A stretch of DNA of 9,994 bases from Bacteroidales bacterium H10 (GCA_001701295.1 DAAV01000153.1:23357-33350), one strand, 5' to 3'; counted from the stretch's first letter, positions 5,112 through 9,946 are shown. Numbers and translations are program-made. Notes: generated by a model not told the origin, from the letters alone.

Positions 5112-5726
5112 ATGAAAAAGATAATGTTCAATGATCGTTTCGGACTTACCGAAGCCGTATTGAGCGGTCGAAAGACGCAGACAAGACGGATTGTGCCTAA
5201 AAGCATATTCCAATCCGAACACGATGTTGACGAGGATAAGCGCAAAATATGGATAGAGGATAGGTATGGCGATTGGCACGATGTCCGAAAGTCCAAATAT
5301 TGCTTCAAGGTTGGCGAAGTGGTAGCTATTGCGCAAAGCTATAAGGATTGCGGTTATGGCGAATGTGCGCCTATAGTCTCTCTTGACGAAAACGGCATAG
5401 CGACATTCGGAAGCGATGCTGGTTCCTATAACAAAATGTTTGTAAAAGCCGACCTTATGCCTCATCACATCCGCATTACCAATGTGCGAGTAGAACAGTT
5501 GCAGGATATATCAGATGAGGACTGCATAAAGGAGGGTGTAATTGAATCTGTTGTTATGGGTACGAATGGTTCGCTTTCGGAATATTTTGTCGAAGGTCCC
5601 AAGCATATCTGTTATGGTAAAACTTCCCGCGAAGCCTACGCCGTTCTGACTGACCGCATATCCGGCAAAGGCACATGGAGTACCAATCCTTATGTATTCG
5701 TCTACGACTTTGAATTAGTCGATTAA
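5112..5726 (+). CDS. ASCH-domain-like phage protein
   Basis: The 204-residue protein starts MKKIMFNDRFGLTEAVLSGRKTQTRRIV. The GRKTQTRR motif (residues 19-26) is the hallmark of phage ASCH-like proteins, which have a PUA-related beta barrel thought to bind RNA or modified nucleotides. Further family landmarks are VGEVVAIAQSYKDCG, MPHHIRITNVRVEQLQDISD, EDCIKEGV and a C-terminal NPYVFVYDFELV. The arrangement VRVEQLQDI followed by a -DEDCIKEG- helix is especially typical. Some ASCH proteins are nucleases or amidohydrolases acting on modified cytidine; nothing here proves activity. The start lies 1 bp after the 11-codon ASCH stub. The gene is followed by a 29-bp gap containing a strong Shine-Dalgarno sequence for the next gene. 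Confidence 0.75.
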   Translation: MKKIMFNDRFGLTEAVLSGRKTQTRRIVPKSIFQSEHDVDEDKRKIWIEDRYGDWHDVRKSKYCFKVGEVVAIAQSYKDCGYGECAPIVSLDENGIATFGSDAGSYNKMFVKADLMPHHIRITNVRVEQLQDISDEDCIKEGVIESVVMGTNGSLSEYFVEGPKHICYGKTSREAYAVLTDRISGKGTWSTNPYVFVYDFELVD

Positions 5727-5755
5727 GTATTCATCATCAAATTAGGAGAAAGAAT

Positions 5756-5917
5756 ATGAAAAAGAAGAAAGTAACGGTAATCATATCATACGATTATGAA
5801 GACGGTTGCACCACCAGCAACAAGCGTATTGCAGAAAGAATAAAGCACGACCTTATAAAAGGCGGTGACCCTCGGCATGAAAAGATTGAATCAGTAATTG
5901 TAGAAGATTTGTTATGA
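5756..5917 (+). CDS. Small hypothetical protein (53 aa)
   Basis: ATG 5756 is preceded by AGGAG (5744-5748) at a 7-nt spacing, an unusually good ribosome binding site for this window. The product begins MKKKKVTVIISYDYEDG, a basic start followed by a beta strand. It continues with KRIAERIKHDLIKGGDPRHE and a final strand ESVIVEDLL, making a plausible beta-alpha-beta mini-fold. The end overlaps the next start as ATGA (5914-5917). I do not know the family. The strong binding site may restart translation after the 29-bp gap behind the ASCH gene. Confidence 0.7.
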   Translation: MKKKKVTVIISYDYEDGCTTSNKRIAERIKHDLIKGGDPRHEKIESVIVEDLL

Positions 5918-6207
5918 CCGACTCTGAAATCACCGCCCTCGCCCGCGAGTATGCGGAGGAGGAAAACCCTATAGAATCCTACAGCGATACGATGTTTGAG
6001 CGCGCATTAGATCTTTCCATTTCAAGGGGCGAAGCCTTGCGCGTCCTTACATGGCTCACACGCCGATTCTGCCTTGTGGAGAAAGAAAAACTGAAAGCCA
6101 TCCGATTCCGAAAGGTTTACAGCGCAGAAGATATGAGGAGTAAGTTCACAGAAGAATGTCTGATTGATGCGCTCTTCCCCGAAATCGCAAAGGAGGTGGA
6201 GGGATGA
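5914..6207 (+). CDS. Hypothetical phage protein (97 aa)
   Basis: Coupled to the upstream gene by ATGA. The 97-residue product is helical and acidic at the N-terminus (ITALAREYAEEENPIESYS), followed by ALDLSISRGEALRVLTWLTRRFCLVEKEKL and a C-terminal helix KFTEECLIDALFPEIAKEVEG. Proteins with this start and length occur in Bacteroidota phages as hypotheticals; I cannot assign a role. Its TGA (6205-6207) abuts the A tract that forms the tail of a - strand terminator, so this is the last + gene before the small - strand island. Confidence 0.7.
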   Translation: MTDSEITALAREYAEEENPIESYSDTMFERALDLSISRGEALRVLTWLTRRFCLVEKEKLKAIRFRKVYSAEDMRSKFTEECLIDALFPEIAKEVEG

Positions 6208-6240
6208 AAAAAGCGGAAGCCTCCTACCATCTTCCGCCTT
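6207..6240 (-). terminator. Intrinsic terminator of the 40-residue - strand gene
   Basis: Read on the - strand, GCGGAAG (6237-6231) and CTTCCGC (6219-6213) form a 7-bp perfect stem with an 11-nt loop, followed at once by six T residues (6212-6207). It lies 22 bp downstream of the - strand stop codon and just touches the stop of the convergent + gene. On the + strand there is no T tract after the stem, so it should act on - strand transcripts only. Confidence 0.85.
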
Positions 6241-6261
6241 CGACTCATCTACGAGCAAGGA

Positions 6262-6384
6262 TCAGTCCTTCGCAGGGAAGCAGAAGACCTTTCCGTGCTT
6301 GGGATAAATCCGTTTACCGTTCTTGGTGATATAAGGGGTAAATACCAGCTCGCGAACTTCGTCATTTGCATTTTTATCAGACAT
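6262..6384 (-). CDS. 40-residue - strand small protein
   Basis: ATG is at 6384-6382 and TGA at 6264-6262. The product begins MSDKNANDEVRELVFTPYIT and ends KNGKRIYPKHGKVFCFPAKD. Short proteins of the form (charged N-terminus)-E-V-R-E-(I/L)-V-F-x-P-Y-(I)-x-x-x-N-G-K-x-x-Y-x-K are familiar from Bacteroidota phages and mobile elements and have no known function; the basic C-terminal half could bind nucleic acid. Translation has strong support: AAAGGAG at 6399-6393 sits 8 nt before the ATG. The gene has its own promoter and terminator and is the only - strand gene inside the + arm. Its 172-bp leader holds several hairpins and two segments complementary to the start region, so expression is probably controlled at the RNA level. 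Confidence 0.75.
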   Translation of the reverse strand: MSDKNANDEVRELVFTPYITKNGKRIYPKHGKVFCFPAKD

Positions 6385-6392
6385 AAGGACAA

Positions 6393-6399
6393 CTCCTTT
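6393..6399 (-). promoter_or_regulatory. Shine-Dalgarno site of the 40-residue gene
   Basis: AAAGGAG on the - strand, 8 nt before ATG 6384. A 9-nt segment covering it (AAGGAGTTG, 6398-6390) is perfectly complementary to CAACTCCTT at 6465-6457 in the upstream terminator hairpin. Just 5' of it, TGCGG (6418-6414) and CCGCA (6405-6401) form a 5-bp hairpin. Confidence 0.7.
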
Positions 6400-6439
6400 C
6401 TGCGGATAAACTACCGCATGGCTCTTGCATTTGGCGCAA

Positions 6440-6472
6440 GAAAAAAGCCCGGCAGTAAGGAGTTGCCGAGCT
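6440..6472 (-). terminator. Internal intrinsic terminator in the leader
   Basis: On the - strand, AGCTCGGCA (6472-6464) pairs with TGCCGGGCT (6454-6446) over 9 bp including one U-G, with the 9-nt loop ACTCCTTAC and a T tract from 6446 to 6441. It is at least as good as the gene's final terminator, yet it lies between the promoter and the coding region. Its loop and first stem bases include the complement of the downstream Shine-Dalgarno sequence. Confidence 0.75.
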
Positions 6473-6560
6473 TAAATCCTTAATTGGCGGACGGCTGATT
6501 AAGGGAGGACGATAGAGGGATTTTTTTGAGCTGCCCCTATGTCTGATAAAAAATGCTTTG

Positions 6561-6594
6561 CAAATATAACGACTTTACATCATCTTCAATCAAA
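6561..6594 (-). promoter_or_regulatory. Bacteroidota-type promoter for the - strand gene
   Basis: The - strand reads TATATTTG at 6568-6561, a perfect match to the Bacteroidota -7 box TAnnTTTG, in the common context GTTATATTTGCAAAG. A TTTG at 6594-6591 can be the -33 box, although the 22-nt spacing is a little longer than usual. Transcription would start near 6556. I found no other perfect TAnnTTTG on this strand near the gene. Confidence 0.65.
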
Positions 6595-6631
6595 CATTAA
6601 ACATTAATTAACGAAATTAACACTGTAAAGT

Positions 6632-6639
6632 TAAATTTG
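6632..6639 (+). promoter_or_regulatory. Possible -7 box for the 261-residue gene (near-leaderless)
   Basis: TAAATTTG at 6632-6639 is a perfect TAnnTTTG box only 5 bp before ATG 6645, in an AT-rich stretch (6596-6640). If used, transcription would start at or just before the start codon and the mRNA would have almost no leader; no Shine-Dalgarno sequence is present. No clear TTTG lies at -33, so confidence is modest. It faces away from the - strand promoter 64 bp off. Confidence 0.4.
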
Positions 6640-6644
6640 GCAGT

Positions 6645-7430
6645 ATGAATACCAAAGAATACGATCAGAAGAAACAGGAGTGCTGGGAAGAATATTTCAA
6701 GCACGTCGTTTGTGGTACCGATAGCCACGAATATTGGTTCAACAAAATCTTTGATTGCGCCTTCGCCCTCGGCAAAGAAAAAGAGCCAATTACGCAGGAG
6801 GAGATTAAAAAAGCCTCGGTAGAGTTTGCCGACAGAGAATATGAAATAGGGCAAGTCGATTGGGATGCTCTATATAAAGGTTATTCCCACGGCATGAAAG
6901 ACTCCCTCGGCAAGCAGGAGAAGGACGCAGAGGGAGAGGAGATGCTGACCGTGCCGAGAAGTAAAGTGCAGGAAATGTTTGGTGAAGCACGCAAGTATGT
7001 CCCTACATGCGAGCATGACAGAGGATTCAGAAACGCCGAACTGACTATTTTGCGTAACCTTTTCGGGTCCAAGTGCCTGCCGGATGATGGGGATAAATTG
7101 TCCCCAGAGCCGACCCAGGATTTAAACCCACCGAAATCGACGCCTTTAGAATCTAACTGTACGAAAGAATCGTGCAGTTCAGACCATTCCGTGGTAAAGG
7201 ACGAAATGATTGACAGTATCATCAAAGAGGGATTCCGCAAACACAACAGACTGTATATCGCAGCGATGGCAATGCAGGGGATTTTGAGCAATCAACAACT
7301 CCTAAAAATTGCAATAGAAATATATCAAGAAGAAACAGGTAGCCCCGATATGTATGTGGCGGTTGCAAAGTCCGCTAAAGCACAAGCCGATGCCCTCATA
7401 GCAGAAGTGGAGAAAGGAGGTGAAGAATGA
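6645..7430 (+). CDS. Modular phage protein (261 aa), apparently composed of three short domains
   Basis: Three segments look like separate phage modules. Residues 1-84 include two helical pieces (YDQKKQECWEEYFKH and VDWDALYKGYSHGM). Residues 100-147 contain VPRSKVQEMFGEARKYV and FRNAELTILRNLFG. Residues 186-257 contain RLYIAAMAMQGILSN and AVAKSAKAQADALIAEV, a C-terminal pattern (AAMAMQG...AxxxAxxLI) that often ends unrelated phage proteins as a shared module. A 40-residue low-complexity Pro/Ser/Thr linker (148-185) separates the last two. No catalytic motif is visible and I cannot name a function. The start has no Shine-Dalgarno sequence. The end overlaps the membrane protein gene by ATGA and carries that gene's strong ribosome binding site. 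Confidence 0.7.
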   Translation: MNTKEYDQKKQECWEEYFKHVVCGTDSHEYWFNKIFDCAFALGKEKEPITQEEIKKASVEFADREYEIGQVDWDALYKGYSHGMKDSLGKQEKDAEGEEMLTVPRSKVQEMFGEARKYVPTCEHDRGFRNAELTILRNLFGSKCLPDDGDKLSPEPTQDLNPPKSTPLESNCTKESCSSDHSVVKDEMIDSIIKEGFRKHNRLYIAAMAMQGILSNQQLLKIAIEIYQEETGSPDMYVAVAKSAKAQADALIAEVEKGGEE

Positions 7431-7642
7431 ACATCTACAAACTGATTGCGGCTTTGATTCTGGCTTTAATCCTGATGGCGGTATTTATCATCGGAGCATT
7501 GGTTTCGCGAATGCTGAATCTCCTGCCATTCCCATGGGACATAATTTCCAATGGTGCATTGGCGTTGACAGGACTGACCATAATAATCTATATATGGATA
7601 GGCAAACTTGAAAAGAGAAAAGGAAACTCGGATGAAAACTAA
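7427..7642 (+). CDS. Small two-helix membrane protein (71 aa)
   Basis: Residues about 5-27 (KLIAALILALILMAVFIIGAL) and 40-58 (SNGALALTGLTIIIYIWIG) are two hydrophobic segments joined by a short loop with PFPWD. A basic tail KLEKRKG follows. Both termini should therefore face the cytoplasm. ATG 7427 is preceded by AAGGAGGTG (7414-7422), a near-complete anti-16S match, and overlaps the previous stop as ATGA. Small two-helix proteins in phages include holins, superinfection-exclusion and envelope proteins. No lysin gene is adjacent here, so holin would be a guess. The function stays open. Confidence 0.7.
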   Translation: MNIYKLIAALILALILMAVFIIGALVSRMLNLLPFPWDIISNGALALTGLTIIIYIWIGKLEKRKGNSDEN

Positions 7643-7853
7643 CCTCAACGGCATTGTGCTTAATGGCAAGTTTTACAAAGCCGAGGAGCAGGACATACAG
7701 ATTTGCTGCGAATGCGATCTCTATGAGGAATGTATCGGCTTCCCATCGTTTGAGCCCCGTCGCCATGACGCGCTTCTGGGCCTCTGCCTATATTTTGGCA
7801 AAGAAAACATCTTCCGCTTCTCGCCCGAACTCACCGATAAACTGAATAAATAG
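7632..7853 (+). CDS. Cys-rich small protein (73 aa)
   Basis: I choose ATG 7632 (MKTNLNGIVLNGKFYKAEE), which has an AAAAGG run upstream. The in-frame ATG at 7608 adds MKREKETR and overlaps the membrane protein gene by 35 bp instead of 11. The protein has ICCECDLYEEC (four Cys in eleven residues) and a further Cys in LGLCLYF. It ends in IFRFSPELTDKLNK. Proteins that start with a strand containing NG-K(F/Y)Y, carry a Cys cluster and end in F-R-x-SPEL-DKL are common in Bacteroidota phages, probably binding a metal ion through the cluster. Their role is unknown. This is the last + gene before the convergent terminator. Confidence 0.7.
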   Translation: MKTNLNGIVLNGKFYKAEEQDIQICCECDLYEECIGFPSFEPRRHDALLGLCLYFGKENIFRFSPELTDKLNK

Positions 7854-7857
7854 CAGA

Positions 7858-7878
7858 AGCCGCAAGTCTCCTGCGGCT
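7858..7878. other. Stem-loop after the last + strand gene
   Basis: AGCCGCA (7858-7864) and TGCGGCT (7872-7878) form a 7-bp perfect stem with a 7-nt loop, 4 bp after the stop at 7853. Neither side has a T tract. It may stabilise the mRNA 3' end or help the terminator that follows. Confidence 0.6.
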
Positions 7879-7892
7879 CCCACACAGATATG

Positions 7893-7925
7893 CGCCTGCC
7901 CTCACAAGGGGGTGGGCGTTTTTTT
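7893..7925 (+). terminator. Intrinsic terminator at the end of the + strand arm
   Basis: CGCCTGCCCT (7893-7902) pairs with GGGGTGGGCG (7909-7918) over 10 bp with three G-U pairs, a 6-nt loop CACAAG, and a T tract of seven (7919-7925). It lies between the last + gene and the stop of the convergent - gene at 7928. On the - strand the stem is preceded, not followed, by the matching A tract. Confidence 0.85.
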
Positions 7926-7927
7926 GT

Positions 7928-8128
7928 TTATAGTCGTTCCCGTTCCAATGCTTCGTGGAGTCCCGCCGGATTCAGCCCGAAGCACCGGACAAAGCGGTCA
8001 AGTGCTTTGCGCTTGTCTTGTGGAATAAGGGCGTAGAGCGAATTGAGTGGAGTGTTGCTCTCCAATGCTCTGCGGACATCCGGAGCTTTCATGCCGTTGG
8101 CGCGGCGCAATCTTCTGATTTGTGACAT
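7928..8128 (-). CDS. Small basic hypothetical protein (66 aa)
   Basis: The frame ends in TAA at 7930-7928. I place the start at 8128 (MSQIRRLRRANGMKAPDVRR), 5 bp after the stop of the metallopeptidase gene. An in-frame ATG at 8149 would add MPQTLTT and overlap that gene by 16 bp. The product is rich in Arg, with RALESNTPLNSLYALIPQDKR and a C-terminal FGLNPAGLHEALERERL. The helix pairs, basic surface and length are compatible with a small DNA-binding or virion-assembly protein, but no signature supports either. It is the last gene of the - strand arm. Confidence 0.6.
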   Translation of the reverse strand: MSQIRRLRRANGMKAPDVRRALESNTPLNSLYALIPQDKRKALDRFVRCFGLNPAGLHEALERERL

Positions 8129-8133
8129 AGTGG

Positions 8134-8541
8134 TTAGTGTTTGCGGCAATGTTCGCAGAGGAACTTATTTGCCACTTTATACATTCTTTCTGCTGTTTCT
8201 CCAGCTATATAGCATGCCTCCTCGCCCTTTTGGTCGTAACCGAGAGCGGAGGCTATATGACTCGCCAAGTGGTGAAGCTCATGCACAAGGGAATTGAGGA
8301 ACTGAGCTGGAGAGGATGCACAGCTTATCACCAAAACGCTCTCGCCTTTACCGGAATAGCATAGCCCTGTATTGAGGCTTCCCGACGAAAGATTATCGTA
8401 GGCGGTTTGCAGGTTCTCGCCCTCGCAACCAACGTCAATGAGCCTCTGCATGATTTCCTCAACCTCGTAATGCGTCACGGCATAGTAGCAAGTCACTCTC
8501 CAGCCGTGCGCACGTTCAAGGTCTATGGTTTGGCGTATCAT
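8134..8541 (-). CDS. Phage zinc metallopeptidase-like protein (HExxH)
   Basis: The 135-residue protein carries SLVHELHHLASHIA, in which H87, E88 and H91 form the HExxH zinc-binding and catalytic motif of gluzincin-type peptidases. An acidic pair in GEEACYIAGE (E107/E108), 16 residues further on, is a candidate third ligand. The N-terminal half contains IDLERAHGWRVTCYYAVTHY and LIDVGCEGENLQTAY. Proteins of this length and motif are found in Bacteroides phages beside the virion genes, where they are annotated only as peptidases. The target is unknown; processing of a virion or host protein would fit. The start overlaps the upstream gene's stop as ATGA (8541-8538). Confidence 0.75.
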   Translation of the reverse strand: MIRQTIDLERAHGWRVTCYYAVTHYEVEEIMQRLIDVGCEGENLQTAYDNLSSGSLNTGLCYSGKGESVLVISCASSPAQFLNSLVHELHHLASHIASALGYDQKGEEACYIAGETAERMYKVANKFLCEHCRKH

Positions 8542-8954
8542 AACAAATCATACCACTCAATCACAAGCCCGGTCGCATCTGCATCTGCCAACCACCTACG
8601 GAAGCAATTGGAGCCGAGCATATCCGGATCTTCGATTGTGTCGCGCACAAACAAGGCAAGCGACTTTTCATCGGGGAGGCTTGACTTATAGTAATCGGCT
8701 TTAGCCATGTGCCACAAGTAAACAAAATCGTACCCCTCATTGTGTTCCAGCTTAATGCCGTTCTTGCTAAAAATCTCTTCGATCGCCTCTTTGGACTGAA
8801 TATCCACCGGTTCTTTCTTGCCGGTAGCCGGGTTCATACGCTTCATTTTGCTGATTGCAAATTGACAAGCCTTGCGCGAAAAATGATGCCCATAATTGCG
8901 AAGGTAAACCCTCATATCAGAGGGAATTTCATATATATCTAATGGTGTTGCCAT
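8538..8954 (-). CDS. Hypothetical phage protein (138 aa)
   Basis: I choose ATG 8954 (MATPLDIYEIPSDMRVYLRN). The in-frame ATG at 8984 would start inside the terminator hairpin that precedes the gene and add MPLYSKIENN. The protein is helical, with YGHHFSRKACQFAISKMKR, EPVDIQSKEAIEEIFSKNGI and DFVYLWHMAKADYYKSSL. It ends in FRRWLADADATGLVIEWYDLL. The HHFSRKAC segment followed by basic residues recurs in proteins encoded directly before the HExxH gene in Bacteroidota phages, so the two probably work together. No enzyme motif is visible. ATGA couples it to the metallopeptidase gene. Confidence 0.7.
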   Translation of the reverse strand: MATPLDIYEIPSDMRVYLRNYGHHFSRKACQFAISKMKRMNPATGKKEPVDIQSKEAIEEIFSKNGIKLEHNEGYDFVYLWHMAKADYYKSSLPDEKSLALFVRDTIEDPDMLGSNCFRRWLADADATGLVIEWYDLL

Positions 8955-8972
8955 ATTGTTTTCAATTTTGGA

Positions 8973-9011
8973 ATAAAGGGGCAACCATACGAAATATCGA
9001 ACAGTTGCCCC
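8973..9011 (-). terminator. Intrinsic terminator between - strand genes
   Basis: On the - strand GGGGCAAC (9011-9004) and GTTGCCCC (8985-8978) form a perfect 8-bp stem with an 18-nt loop that can itself pair as CGA/TCG, followed by TTTAT (8977-8973). It lies 8 bp past the stop of the Arg-rich gene and separates it from the metallopeptidase unit. The short T tract suggests partial read-through. Confidence 0.6.
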
Positions 9012-9019
9012 ACGGTTAT

Positions 9020-9358
9020 TTATCGGCGCACGTAACGCCCGGTGGAGCTGGAGCGGCCTCTGCGCTCACCCATATAGGGAGGCCATTCCTCCCAACGCTC
9101 ACGGGGATAACGCTCGCCCATGCGGTCGTAGTCCTCGGGGCGCATATCATCGTCGCGCATACCGTAGCGTCCGTAGCCGCGCTCGCCCATCCGGTCGTAG
9201 CCGTCATCGTCGTTACGGTAGCCCATGCGATCGTGCCCGCGGTCTCCCTCGCGCATCTCTTCGATGCACTCCATAGCCTTGCCCCCGTAGTGGAGCATCT
9301 TGCCGATGGTGTCCGCAAGGTGCGTTACCTTGTCATCTGTAATCTCAATTATGTGCAT
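9020..9358 (-). CDS. Arg/Gly/Asp-rich phage protein with internal repeats (112 aa)
   Basis: The first 35 residues are ordered: MHIIEITDDKVTHLADTIGK, then MLHYGGKAMECIEEM, a helical start shared by many Bacteroidota phage and genome proteins of this kind. From residue 36 on the chain is low-complexity and charged, with YDRMGER at residues 54-60 and again at 77-83, then WEEWPPYMGERRGRSSS and RYVRR. The tail is probably disordered and able to bind nucleic acid or the envelope. The start lies 3 bp after the stop of the coiled-coil gene. A terminator follows at 8973-9011. It belongs to the late module by position; no function is known to me. Confidence 0.75.
   Translation of the reverse strand: MHIIEITDDKVTHLADTIGKMLHYGGKAMECIEEMREGDRGHDRMGYRNDDDGYDRMGERGYGRYGMRDDDMRPEDYDRMGERYPRERWEEWPPYMGERRGRSSSTGRYVRR
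9111..9200. repeat. Internal DNA repeat within the Arg-rich gene
   Basis: Positions 9111-9131 and 9180-9200 match at 20 of 21 bases (difference G/C at 9122 and 9191) and are 69 bp, or 23 codons, apart. A more diverged copy begins near 9218. The repeats encode the YDRMGER segments and probably arose by in-frame duplication. Confidence 0.7.
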
Positions 9359-9361
9359 GAC

Positions 9362-9889
9362 TTACTTGTTTTTAGGAGATTTGTTTGCGTCACCGTCGAG
9401 TTTATCCATCAGACGAGCCATCATGCTTTCAAGGTTGGTGTTGGTCTGCGCCAACTGCGCTACTTGGCTTTTCAGAGTGGCAATCTCCTGCTCCTGCCTT
9501 TGTTTTTCAGCCACTTCTGGATTCAGCTGGAGTATGAGTTTGTCCCACACCGGAAGTCTGGCTTCTTCCTCACGACCGCGCTGTATGGCGTTTACCGACT
9601 CGTTTTTGAGCGAGTTGAGTTCAGCGTTCATTGCATCACGGCTCATGGCGATTATGGTCTGCTCGTTGACATACTCCGCGCTGTCCTTGTTGACCGGAAG
9701 TTGTGGGAATGGACGGTTGATACCGTTCACGGCAACGGTAATATCCATTGTATATCCCATCATATTGGAGCCAGCCTGAAAGCTTGGCACCGGACCTTGT
9801 ATCTTTATCACAGTTCCCATGTCAAGGCTTGGGACAGGCCCCTTTGTCAGCACATATATCTGTTGGTTTTCTCTGAGGTTCTGAAACAT
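9362..9889 (-). CDS. Hypothetical phage protein with C-terminal coiled coil (175 aa)
   Basis: The first 60 residues are strand-rich and contain two copies of GPVPS (17-21 and 32-36) in the pattern IYVLTKGPVPSLDMGTVIKI. This N-terminal form recurs in Bacteroides phages close to structural genes. Residues 60-110 are helical with NEQTIIAMSRDAMNAELNSL. Residues 127-165 have heptad spacing (AEKQRQEQEIATLKSQVAQL), predicting a coiled coil, followed by a Lys-rich tail. This fits an oligomeric virion or assembly protein, by inference from context. The gene is 3 bp from the Arg-rich gene and preceded by a strong hairpin at 9917-9939. Confidence 0.7.
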   Translation of the reverse strand: MFQNLRENQQIYVLTKGPVPSLDMGTVIKIQGPVPSFQAGSNMMGYTMDITVAVNGINRPFPQLPVNKDSAEYVNEQTIIAMSRDAMNAELNSLKNESVNAIQRGREEEARLPVWDKLILQLNPEVAEKQRQEQEIATLKSQVAQLAQTNTNLESMMARLMDKLDGDANKSPKNK

Positions 9890-9916
9890 ATCCTGGTTTG
9901 TGAATTGGTTGAAAGT

Positions 9917-9946
9917 GTGAGGGGAATCTCTCCCCTCACGTTTTTT
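9917..9946 (+). terminator. Strong hairpin with + strand T tract, upstream of the coiled-coil gene
   Basis: GTGAGGGG (9917-9924) and CCCCTCAC (9932-9939) form a perfect 8-bp stem with loop AATCTCT, followed by GTTTTTT (9940-9946). Read on the + strand it is a textbook intrinsic terminator, though no + strand gene precedes it here. On the - strand only ACTTTC follows the stem. It may block antisense transcription, or act on the - strand as a weak terminator or RNA processing site. Confidence 0.6.

Larger units (their letters stand above)
6368..6556. repeat. Near-perfect inverted repeat joining the transcript 5' end and the start codon
   Basis: On the + strand, 6368-6384 reads GCATTTTTATCAGACAT and 6539-6556 reads ATGTCTGATAAAAAATGC. 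These are reverse complements except for one extra A (17 of 18 positions), 154 bp apart. In the - strand transcript, the 6556-6539 arm would be the first bases after the predicted start site. The other arm is the first 17 bases of the coding region, including AUG. Confidence 0.85.
6385..6556 (-). ncRNA. Structured leader or short RNA upstream of the 40-residue gene
   Basis: Read on the - strand from the predicted start near 6556, the leader contains an arm complementary to the start codon (6556-6539). It then has a 7-bp hairpin CCTTAAT/ATTAAGG (6504-6498 with 6484-6478), the intrinsic terminator hairpin (6472-6446), a hairpin CTTGC/GCAAG (6440-6436 with 6428-6424) and a hairpin TGCGG/CCGCA (6418-6401). 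The Shine-Dalgarno sequence and AUG follow. If transcription stops at the internal terminator, a free RNA of about 115 nt results that carries complements of both the ribosome binding site and the start codon. Whether it acts as an attenuator in cis or a small RNA in trans cannot be told from sequence. Confidence 0.5.

Noticed and set aside
6295..6483. 62-codon + strand frame opposite the small - strand gene
   Set aside because: It overlaps the leader hairpins, has no ribosome binding site and does not look protein-like, whereas the - strand has promoter, Shine-Dalgarno and terminator.
6368..6556. Invertible DNA element (inverton) flanked by the 17/18-bp inverted repeats
   Set aside because: The promoter lies outside the repeats, no invertase gene is nearby, and inversion would remove the Shine-Dalgarno from the gene. 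An RNA-level role explains the placement at the start codon better, though inversion cannot be excluded.
6539..6607. 22-codon + strand frame starting ATGTCTGAT like the - strand gene
   Set aside because: It mirrors the inverted repeat only for its first codons, lacks a ribosome binding site and runs through the - strand promoter.
9016..9318. Alternative 100-codon - strand frame inside the Arg-rich gene
   Set aside because: Thr/Ala/Cys-rich frame-shifted copy of the repeats; the other frame has the ordered N-terminus and correct spacing to its neighbours.
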